NCBI GenBank assembly: GCA_034440615.1
Contig: JAOTOM010005104.1
Coordinates: 682,001-746,000 of the forward strand
Direction: 5' to 3'
Origin: Ashinkailepas kermadecensis
Lineage: Eukaryota > Arthropoda > Thecostraca > Neolepadidae
Length of the DNA: 64,000 nt
In this document: positions 55,490 to 64,000 of the stretch, piece by piece
How the letters are laid out: each line of letters starts with the position of its first letter
Numbering within the stretch: the first letter of the stretch is position 1
The notes under the pieces: model-generated
Seen by the model: only the letters and a program-made list of their open reading frames with translations
Database searches by the model: none
Told to the model about the DNA's origin: nothing
Translations under genes and position numbers: made by a program

Positions 55490-56705
55490 CCTAAGTGTAT
55501 TTCTTTGGACCCGTTTCGTATTTCTTCGTCTACGGATGTGTCTTAGGGCTCCAATCCATTTTGTTCGAGGCCCAACGCATTTTCGAAACCCCTGCTCGTT
55601 TTAGGGTTTGTTGCTTCTTTGTGCACCGATGATTTTTCTTAGTTGTGGGGGCGCTTTCAATGATCTCAATGTATTTATTTAGTGCCCGGTATTTTTGTTC
55701 GTTCTGGGACCATGTTGCTTATTGCGACCCCAGCCTCTTTTCAGGCCCTTGTGCGGTCGCATGGCCCCTGTGTGCCTTGAGAGCTTCCGGTGTTTTTTTG
55801 TGTGCTTTTTTAGAGTTCCCGCTATATTTATTTAGGGCTGCAACGCATGTTTTAGGACCCTGTCGCTTTTTGCGAGACTGCGCTTTGGAGGGCCAGTTAC
55901 ATTTTCGGTCCCCGTTGTGCTCTCAGGGTCCCGCTGTTTATTTGGGGCTTCTGACGCACATTTGTGGGGCCCAGTACGATTTTGAGTTTTCGGTCCGATA
56001 TTTCTGGGTCTTAGCGCAACTTATCGCGCCCAGGCGCGTGGTTCCGGGGACCCAACGCCAGTTATCTGGGCTCAACGCGATTTTTGTGGACCTCTTCTGA
56101 ATTTTCTTTAAATTCCGAATCTCGGCCTGATTTTTCGAGTCCCTGGCGCCATGTTTTTCCATCTCACCTCGATTTTCTTCGAGCTCCGGTATGTTTTTCG
56201 ATGCCGTACGCGATTTGTCAAGGCATCTGATGATATGTTCGGTGCTCCAGAACCATTTTCCTGATCCGGACTTTTTTTTGGAATCCCTCCTTATTTTGGA
56301 GGGCTCCGGCTTTCTTTTTCGGATACCGATGCGACTTTGGGGGTGACACGGTGCTTATGTGGAGCCCTAGACGCCAATTGTTGGCAGCCCCGACGTGAAT
56401 TTTTGATGCCCAGACCAAATTTGTGGTACTACCGATGGGAATTGTGGGTCCGAGCGCGATATTTGGAAGGACCGGTTCGAGTTTGCGGGGCGCGTTGCAC
56501 TTAGCTGTGGCCCCAACGCGATCTTGGCGGTTCCTGTTGCAGATTTTCGGGCCTCGGAGCGAGTTTTCTGGGGCCCGCCGTATTTACTTGGAGCCCCTAC
56601 GCGAATTCTGGTGGACCGACGCGAATTTTTGTGGCCCCAGCGCGACTTTTGGGGGCCTCGGCTCGATTCTTGGGAGCATATCCCTCTTAGGAGGGAGGGG
56701 GCATT
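55490..56705. repeat. Ancient ~24-bp periodic array, about 50 units, strongly degenerate
   Basis: Blocks of the form GG(G/A)xCCCxACGCGATTTTxG recur about every 24-25 bases, for example GGGGCCCAGTACGATTTTGA, GGGCTCAACGCGATTTTTGT, GGCCCCAGCGCGACTTTTGG. The minus-strand translation over 56367-56720 repeats every eight residues (GPQKSRWG, GPQKTRSE). Single units agree at perhaps half of positions, so the array is old. It is bordered by a transposon-like end at 56690-56729. Confidence 0.7.
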
Positions 56706-56729
56706 TGCCCCTTTGATATGCCACTGCGG
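56690..56729 (-). mobile_element. Possible terminal sequence of a hAT-like element (opposite end)
   Basis: The reverse complement reads CAGTGGCATATCAAAGGGGC followed by AAATGCCCCCTCCC. The terminal CAGTGGC is shared with 53786. If both belong to one element it would be about 2.9 kb and contain the 24-bp array; no matching 8-bp duplication supports this. Confidence 0.4.
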
Positions 56730-56919
56730 CCACCGAAGGAGTTTTTTTTTCAGCCGATGGCACCTTTCGGAGTATAAAAGCCCTCCGGGTAATTTTGCCG
56801 GGACGGTTCTTAATTTGCCGGTGCTGGGGTCCATTCGATCGAGTCTCGGTGTGAACTTTTGGACATCGAGTTTTATTTTTTTAAAGGTCTTGATGTGATA
56901 TATTTGATGTGATAGCCTC

Positions 56920-57375
56920 CTTGACAATCCTGTAGGCCTCCTTTGCAATCCAGGGGGCCTCCTTGATAATCCTGTGGGCCTCCTTTGTAATCCTGTTGGC
57001 CTCCTTTGCAATCCTGGAGGCCTCCTTGACAATCTGTGGGCCTCCTTTCAATCCTGGGGGCCTCCTTTGAATCATGGGGGCTCCTTTGTAATCACGGGAG
57101 CCTCCTTTGCAATCCTGGGGGATCCTTTGCAATCCTGGAGGCCTCCTTTGTTCCTTTGCATCTGGGGCCTCCTTTGCAATCCTGTGGGCCCTTTGCATCC
57201 TGGGGGCCTCCTTGATAATCTGTGGGTCTCCTTTGCAATCTGGGGCCTCTTTGTAATCCTGTTGGCCTCCTTTGCAATCCTGGAGGCCTCCTTGACAATC
57301 CTGTGGGCCTCCTTTGCAATCCTGGGGGCCTCCTTTGTAATCCTGTGGGCCTTTGCAATCCTGGGGGCCTCCAGG
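56920..57375. repeat. 21-22-bp minisatellite, about 21 units
   Basis: The unit is GGGCCTCCTTTGCAATCCTG with variants CTTGACAATCCTG, CTTGATAATC and CTTTGTAATC. Small deletions make the array shift frame often. The minus-strand reading is a GGPQDCKE-type heptapeptide repeat. Confidence 0.95.
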
Positions 57376-57494
57376 ATGGCGCCCCCCAGTCTCACGACAG
57401 GGGGGGCGACTCTCCCCTCTGCCCCCCCCCCGGTGGCGACGCCCTTGCTCACAACATGCATTGCATGCCATCAAACATGCATCAATCAAAAAAC
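57376..57494. other. GC-rich junction with G- and C-runs
   Basis: GGGGGGGCG and CCCCCCCCCC near 57401-57432; no other content. Confidence 0.4.
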
Positions 57495-57745
57495 GGTGCA
57501 GTCTGACCATATTCGACTATGCTAACGTCACAACACGAAGTACAATTATGCTTCATTTCCACCTGCAGAGCATCATTTACATGGACGTACATTCGAACAC
57601 CTATTGCAGGCTGCTCTTTTCTGTCACGGTGCACGTAGTCTGTGCCCGGAAACATCGTTCTCACAGCTTTCATGTGACTTAATTATTCACATTTTTTGGG
57701 ACATTGCGCATAGGGACATTGCGCATTGGGCACTTCACTGCGCAA
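57495..57745 (+). repeat. Dispersed repeat, second copy
   Basis: Aligns to 53325-53590 (see there), same orientation, about 30 percent different by eye. A local duplication, GGGACATTGCGCAT, follows at 57697-57725. Confidence 0.7.
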
Positions 57746-58840
57746 TGGTAAGTGCATATGTACACTTACAACAAGTTAAGGAGCGCGAATGACAAAACCT
57801 TACATGGGAAAAAAAACATGTGAGTTTATATGACAAGTCTCAGGTAAGTCATATGATTGAGGGTGTTTCGTTTCACTTCAGAGTCTCACGGATGTTCGGG
57901 TTGCTATGTCTATGATAATATTCGTGGATGAGCATAACAGAAATGGAACTCATATTTGAACACCCTCATTGTGATCGCTCCCCTGCCGTGTCTTTACATC
58001 GTATTCGCCTGGATGCCTACATCTCTTGCCCTTGATCCCATGACAACTCGCGTACGAGCAACGCTGGCTGGCTGGAAGATGAAATACTGTGAAATTGCTG
58101 TGTGCCTTTGGGAGTGATCGCTTTTGCGCGACGGCGGCAATGTGCCATTGCTGTTTCATTAAGTTCGTCCTTCGTGACAAACATGAAATGGACACTGCGC
58201 ACTAATTGTTCAATCAAGAATTGAAACATTACATCAGTTGTCAAGATCCGACTCGTCATTGGACGCTTGAGGCCCATGATACGTGGCTCGCTTTGCCGTA
58301 CCACCAATGCCGTCAGATGCCTCATTGCCATGTGAAGTAGCAAAGAAGTTCCAAGCACATGAAACACCAAATTCCTGCTCGTGGCCACAGATATTTAAAA
58401 AATGCATATTTGTATACTGAGCGGGACTTGATCAGTCTTTTATACTTGATCAATGGTATGTTGTCCACTCTGATGAGCGAAACAGCACTATCGTTAAGTC
58501 AGTAATAATCCACTGAGCACACCCATTTTTGTCAGGCCAATATTTATGAATTGTTATATGTGATTATGGAATGTGGAATCGTTGTGACAATCATATGAGT
58601 TTACTGTTGTACCAGTATATCATTAAAGGTCACAACCACATAGATGTGGCAACGACGGGATTATTAATATCAATCCTCTTCATTGACTGCACCATTGCAT
58701 GGAAACAAAAGGGATGGCCTTATTTCATGCCAACGATTCCCATTGGCATTAAAAACGTGCTTTCTTTAGAAATTAGAAAGGGATAAATGTTGATCCATGC
58801 GCGGATGATCAAACTACTAATCATCATAAGGATCGCCCTG
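57746..58840. other. Unassigned DNA
   Basis: A minus-strand 123-codon frame (58017-58388) has no recognisable domain. Nothing else is visible. Confidence 0.4.
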
Positions 58841-58890
58841 GCACTCGCCCTGGCACTCGCCCTGGCACTCGCCCTGGCACTCGCCCTGGG
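58832..58890. repeat. 12-bp minisatellite, about 4.5 units
   Basis: CGCCCTGGCACT is repeated four times with a fifth partial unit ending CGCCCTGGGG. Confidence 0.95.
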
Positions 58891-60545
58891 GGCCCTCTGA
58901 AAAATACGCGCACTGGAATTGGGGGAGGGGAGGGGGCGGATTACGTTTCTCTTAAGATATCGGCTCCTATTAAAGCTAGAGTAGCGAAATTTTCTAGATA
59001 GATGGGTACGGCGGTGCACCTTACTGTGTGTAAATTTAATTACCTTTTGTCAAAATCCTTAAGGGTAAATGAGGTCAAATATGCTATATTTTGCTTGTTT
59101 TGTGTGGCTTGGCTTGACATTGTTATGGATCACTGCGATTGTGTTTAAATGCTCCAAAATGGTCTTCATTGATGTTTTGGACCTTAATAATGACTCAATA
59201 CATATGGCAGATGCGGCATTTGACCTCAGGTCACCTATATATCAGCACTTTATCAGGTGAGTTACCGGTTCCAGTTACCGGAACCGGGCCACCTCGCCCT
59301 GACCAGTCGGGCGGGCGGCCCGGCGCAATCGGCGTCACGAAGAAACGGCCGAAGTACATGAATGAAACATGGAAACGCTTAGGTTCACAGTGACAAAAAC
59401 AGTAGTTTTCAGGATGTGTAGGGAGTAACATGTAAAATGGTATGAATCGCATGACAGTTGTTTGCGTTTATGGCAACCTTCCAGCTGACCACGTTTGGTT
59501 TCATTGACCTGTCATGAACTTGACCTGACTTGACCTCGTGACCTAACATGATCTTGAAACTATAGCATAACAATATACATCAAACAAGTCGCTAGCGTTG
59601 CCAAGAATGCTACGCTTTTGCCGATATACGGGAAGCACCGATTTTTGTTATCTGACGCTGCAAGATGTTTTTACTTTGATGGCCTCTAAGTCTAGAATAT
59701 TTCGGCCGATTTCCGTTGTTCTTATTTTATGCGACGCGCCGAACATTTCTAGGCAGGTACACACAAAATAGCATATAGCGACAAGTAAAATCGTGAGTTA
59801 TTTCAAAAAACCGGACGGGTCGGCGGATTTCGCCCCCCCCCCCCCGCCCCTACCCACCCCCATCCAATACGCGTGTTAAGACGTAGCTCGGTACATAACA
59901 ATATTAGTGTAGGCGAGTCTCAGTCTGACTACCAGTGATAATGTATATTTCCCTCGTTTGTATGATAACTGGTTCTCAAATTCGGTAGCTGCTCTCGTTC
60001 GCCAGTTATCAAATCCACGAGCCGTTCTTCAGTCACCAGCTGTTAGCGCACTTTGTATTGATCGCGCTGATTAGTTAACCAAGCAGTGACAACTTGTCCA
60101 ACAGTTTTAACAGTCCAACAGCGACACCAGAATTAACCAAAGTTCGTGCCTTCAAGTCACCAGACAATCACGGCTCATAACGACTGACAGCCGTCCAACC
60201 GAGACACCAAACTTTCCAGCGCCCACATCTTGTAAACAGGCTACATCTTACCAGCCTCGGCAATCCAACTCTGTATCTATCACCTGTCTCGTGGTGACTC
60301 TCTTACCGGGAGGCCTGCTGCCCGTGAGCCAAGACCGGCTACTCTACATAGTAAGCCATGATTGGTCGAGAGCGACTATGACATCAGTGGCGTGGTCGAA
60401 TGCTACAGGTCGAGGGCAAAACGACGCGGCTAACTGCAGTTGGTCGAGAGCACTTCCGAGCCACCCTCCCACCCCACACTTGCATCACCTGGTACCAGGG
60501 TGACGCGGGTGTGAACGACCTGACACCCAACAGTGCTATGTCGCA
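58891..60545. other. Unassigned DNA
   Basis: Includes a GGTTCC / GGAACC hairpin at about 59268-59290, CTTGACCTGACTTGACCTCG repeats near 59518, and a C-run of about 14 near 59832-59845. No gene is recognised. Confidence 0.45.
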
Positions 60546-60690
60546 ATGACATTCTCGGCCGGCCGAGCCGGGGTGGAACGCTGACAAGTCACAACAATCT
60601 CACGGCCGGCCGGTGCGTCTAATCAGCGCGCCAGCAGGTGCCGACCAAATGCCTGGGATCCTCTCAGAATTCGGATCCCAGGGCTCATTG
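60546..60690. repeat. Two short perfect palindromic structures
   Basis: CTCGGCCGGCCGAG at 60554-60567 is a perfect palindrome. At 60652-60682 CCTGGGATCC and GGATCCCAGG form a perfect 10-bp stem around an 11-base loop. Confidence 0.85.
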
Positions 60691-61760
60691 GAGCCAAATG
60701 CATTGAAAAGAGGGGGTCCAAAACTAACTTCGTTACACCGGTGGTTAAATTCTTATATCATTGAAACTGTTATCATGCGCTCCATAGTTGGTTATCATAT
60801 TTTATATTGCAGAATTGTCTTCCCCAAAACAGGGACGGTAGAAATTAGCGTCGCGTCACCTACTTTGTCTTTCGTGACGTGAACAATTATCGGTAAAACC
60901 ACACAAATGGTGAATTTTACCTTTGTCCTCTTGGGAATTGTTGACATAATATACGTCGCACATTAGCCGCCATCACTTTAATTCCCACAATAGAACATAT
61001 CTGTATCCAGAGTGAAACGACACCAGAACTTGTAGCTCGAACTCTGAAACCTCGGACTACTTTTTGGAAAATTAGAAAGACAAAAGTAAAAAGTAAACGT
61101 AAAAGTAAGAAAGTAATTGGCTATGTTAGCTTTAAAAAAAGTAAATGGCTTCGCGTGATCCGTGAACTCTAAAATGTTTTCCAGGTGGTTGCATTTATCG
61201 TTTGCATTCGTTTGCATTTTGCATACCTGAACCTCCAGTCCCAATTTTGCACTTCGAACGCCTGATTGCATGCATGCATATAATTTTGTGTAACTTAAAA
61301 ACGAAAGTACTTGCCATGACTGTTTGTAGGGGGGCAACTTTGTTTTTCGTAAGATTTTGGCAGATTTTGAGCGTTTTTGCATGGTAAGCTGCTGTAATCT
61401 AGAAAACATGACCTTTCCCCGGACCTTAATGACGAGTTTTACTTTTACTTGAGCGTCATCTTATTCAGCGTTGATGACCCAATGGTTCTCGTAAGTAGAA
61501 GCGGCTAGTATTTGGCTATGCCTACGGTATCCACCCAGATACTTGAGTAACTGAGCCCGGGGTGTTCATTTCAGTTCCCAGACAACACAAGAGCGCGTCA
61601 ATCCATCCTCAGAGATAAAAATGTTTCCCTATTCAAGGACGTAGACAACATATACCACAAGTGGCATGCTGGTAGCGAGATTGTCAAATTAATCTACGGG
61701 ATATGACATCCGATTGCCGGAATTGCACACATTTCATTTATTCATTTTTGCGGCCATCAC
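60691..61760. other. Unassigned DNA
   Basis: No gene-like signal; a minus-strand 143-codon frame (60978-61409) is AT-rich and has no known domain. Confidence 0.4.
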
Positions 61761-62267
61761 TAAGGCTGCGTTCTTTGTCACGTTCCGTCTACGAATTCCG
61801 TGGACTCTGACGTCATATGTCGTTATTTGTCTATTCCTCGCGAATTCCGCGGCCAGATTGCGTGGATTCCGCGGGAATGCGCGGACTAAAAGAATCTGCC
61901 CAGCCCCGTCCGGTGCGATTTATTGCATGATGGCGACTCACACAAGATCTTGGTCCGAAGACCACCCTCAAGTGGTGTTCGGGCCAAGGAAGACATTGCA
62001 AATTCGTAAGTAATTCTGTGGAAGGGAAGCGATTGGGCTGGATTGTGCGCAAATGTTACTAATGAATGTTCATGTTCATTCAGGGACCAAATCGATCAAA
62101 CCAAGTCCATGCACAGGAAGGTTTACAAACAAACAGCAATACAAATGGCTCGCATAAATAATACGGCGCGAAATTTAACAGAGCGCTTCGCGGCTGCAGC
62201 CCACGAAATACGCAACGCCACAATTCACGGAATCCACGGAATGCAGGAGACAAAGAATGCAGCCTAA
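61761..62267. mobile_element. Harbinger-like MITE, 501 bp, with TAA duplication
   Basis: TAA is present at 61761-61763 and 62265-62267. Between them the element starts GGCTGCGTTCTTTGTC and its reverse complement starts GGCTGCATTCTTTGTC, one mismatch in 16. Similarity continues inward with ATTCCGTGGA. TAA/TTA duplications and GG-starting termini are typical of PIF/Harbinger. No transposase is encoded, so it is non-autonomous. A left-end relative lies at 33586. Confidence 0.8.
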
Positions 62268-62925
62268 GCTTTGACAATTCCTTATTTACTTTCATTCGGC
62301 AGCTTTCTACAGCTTAATCACTCTAAATGTGACGGCGGGAAATACGGCAGGAAGACCTCAGATGGAAGCCCTGGAACGTAATGGATTTGAGCAACCAAAC
62401 TTTCGGTTATGCTTGGAGACCTTACATAGGTGTAGAAAAATAACTTTGGTGTTAACTAGCCGGGTGTAATTGTTATTTAATGGAAGTCGTTTGGGAGAAT
62501 GGATGCTCACCCCTTCACTGCGTGTGAAATCGGCCAATTCAAAATATTTTGTTCTCAGTGTCGAATCGAAACGCAAGTCGAATGGCTCTGGATGATATTA
62601 GCATCAGCTGACAACGAGATATTGGACAATGAAGTCGAGATGGACAGTTCCAATCTCACAACAAAAGAACTTCTTGTGGTGTTGTTGCTGCTTTTATGTT
62701 GATGTGGTGATTTACATAAACCCTCATACGTGAGGGTGAGGGGCAATACATTGTCCCGCTGAGTCTTTTTCGCTACCACGGAGAAACTACTTGCGTTAGT
62801 GCACCACCGCTTGGCATATTAGGTGGGGAATTATTGGCCGTCATACGGTATAAAACAATTTTATACTCATTTCTGCTCACTGAGCTATGACGTCATAAGT
62901 GAAAACATCAGGACCGTTTTTCGCC
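62268..62925. other. Unassigned DNA
   Basis: No recognisable gene or repeat. Confidence 0.45.
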
Positions 62926-62929
62926 GACA

Positions 62930-63545
62930 TCACGAATCATCGGCGATCAATCTCACATATTGCCTCCAAGTGGTCAATGCTGGATGTGGTAGGATGGCGG
63001 AGAACTCATCTGACCTGCTTACATACACGAATGACCTTTCCAAGATCATTTCAGTTAATTAACCAAGCCTGACCTCAGATAACCTTTGTCGACTTTCGAG
63101 CCACTCGATAATTAGTTTTGGCGCTAAAGCTGAACTTACCGTCCATATTTACCTCTGGGTACAATATAAGTGTTTTTGGGCATTATTTTGAATGATCCAG
63201 GATTGAGCTCTTGGCCCCTAGCATATGGGTCGAAATGTAATGCACTTCACACCGTTAGTTGGCCAGGCCACTCAGGAATGTTTTTCATATCTCAAGCGCT
63301 CATCGACCGTTGGGTTTACAGAGCAAACGGCTGAAAGCGAAAGCGCATGGTTTTTGCAACAACTAACATTTAAGCTGACCTAGGAGGTCAACCGGCGATT
63401 CAAGGCATAACAATTGGGTGCCGGTGGCGAGATCCCGTCCCGTGCAGCGCACTGCTTGTTCCTCAGCACCCCAAGCTCTCTCCGTTTGGAAATGCTGGGG
63501 AGGTTACAGCAGCTCCTTGCAGTGAAGAAGGTGGCATAATGACAT
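62930..63545 (+). repeat. Dispersed repeat, copy 2
   Basis: Aligns to 28690-29310 in the same orientation (blocks named there). The start of the similarity is uncertain; it is strongest between 63060 and 63450. Confidence 0.7.
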
Positions 63546-64000
63546 GCGAGGGTAAGTTTTACGTGATCATTGTGATGTCGGGGATGTCATGAGATGTTCG
63601 AATTCATTTGAAGTGAACCTAGGCCGTGTCGGATAAAACCTTCACAGCATTATTTATTTCTATAATACTTTTTCAGACTAGCCTAGGAAGATCTTGACCT
63701 GAACTTAATTGATTCCGCTATATGGAATTCTCCAGACGCTTTATTTGTCATGTCAGTCCGTGTTGCCAGGCCTCATTATTTTCCAGATATTATGGGATGC
63801 CCCCCCCCTTTGCGTGATATGAGCGAAGTTCCTCCCCTGTGTGAACAAGCGCGTGCACCTGGTGACATGAGGCTGCCATCAAATGTCCCACTTGGTCGTC
63901 AATTATAACTTATTTGGCCTTGAAGGCGAAAGGCCACCAGACAATCTCGAGAGCAAGTCATCGCGCGCCGAGGAAGTGTTCAGCCACCACACTGAATATC
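63546..64000. other. Unassigned DNA at window end
   Basis: A C-run (63800-63808) is the only notable feature. Confidence 0.45.

Overview
This window reads as repeat-dense, gene-poor nuclear DNA of an invertebrate animal. I find no intact host protein-coding gene, no rRNA and no functional tRNA. The evidence for an animal genome is several decayed non-LTR retrotransposons of metazoan type (CR1/Jockey-like and I-like, some with an RNase H domain), tRNA-derived SINEs with target-site duplications, a Harbinger-like MITE, long dinucleotide and hexanucleotide runs, and an unusually large number of minisatellites. The protein flavour of the non-LTR elements (endonuclease, reverse transcriptase, RNase H, CCHC-like tail) is closest in my memory to arthropods such as ticks, but I cannot place the species from sequence alone.

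Layout. 1-9.5 kb: degenerate tandem repeats, a divergent pair of RNase H-bearing non-LTR remnants (1665-3810), a large imperfect inverted repeat with a SINE inside it (about 5000-5670), a young SINE (5946-6134) and a 15-bp minisatellite (8706-9467). 10.4-16.9 kb: a 158-bp minisatellite, a CR1/Jockey-like element (11165-13205), a tRNA-Lys-headed SINE (13632-13842), a (TA)n tract and two neighbouring minisatellites (34 bp and 74 bp). 17-33 kb: mostly unassigned DNA with two inverted copies of a roughly 720-bp repeat (22460-23200 and 26140-26845), a second SINE family (two copies) and three minisatellite-like arrays of different age. 33-39 kb: a Harbinger-like fragment, then two consecutive non-LTR remnants (34310-35660 and 35940-38670); the second carries a 37-bp sequence repeated almost five times inside its reverse transcriptase. 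39-47.8 kb: non-coding DNA, a nearly perfect 269-bp palindrome (44604-44872), a (TCTCTG)n tract of about 0.9 kb and an 85-bp satellite. 48-58 kb: two tiny SINE-tail insertions with clear duplications, another SINE, a 66-bp higher-order minisatellite, a reverse-transcriptase fragment, and a region with an ancient ~24-bp periodic array followed by a 21-22-bp array. 58-64 kb: mainly unassigned DNA, a 501-bp Harbinger-like MITE and the second copy of a dispersed repeat.

How the parts relate. The SINEs share a 3' module although their tRNA heads differ; they were presumably mobilised by a non-LTR element, but I could not match their tails to the elements present here. Many tandem arrays have a period divisible by three, so they create long open frames on both strands; I regard these as by-products and not genes. 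The most useful leads are the palindrome, the modular SINE family with 31-bp and 59-bp tail-only insertions, the ancient 24-bp array, and the loss of the same catalytic aspartate (FADD to FADN) in two different retroelements.
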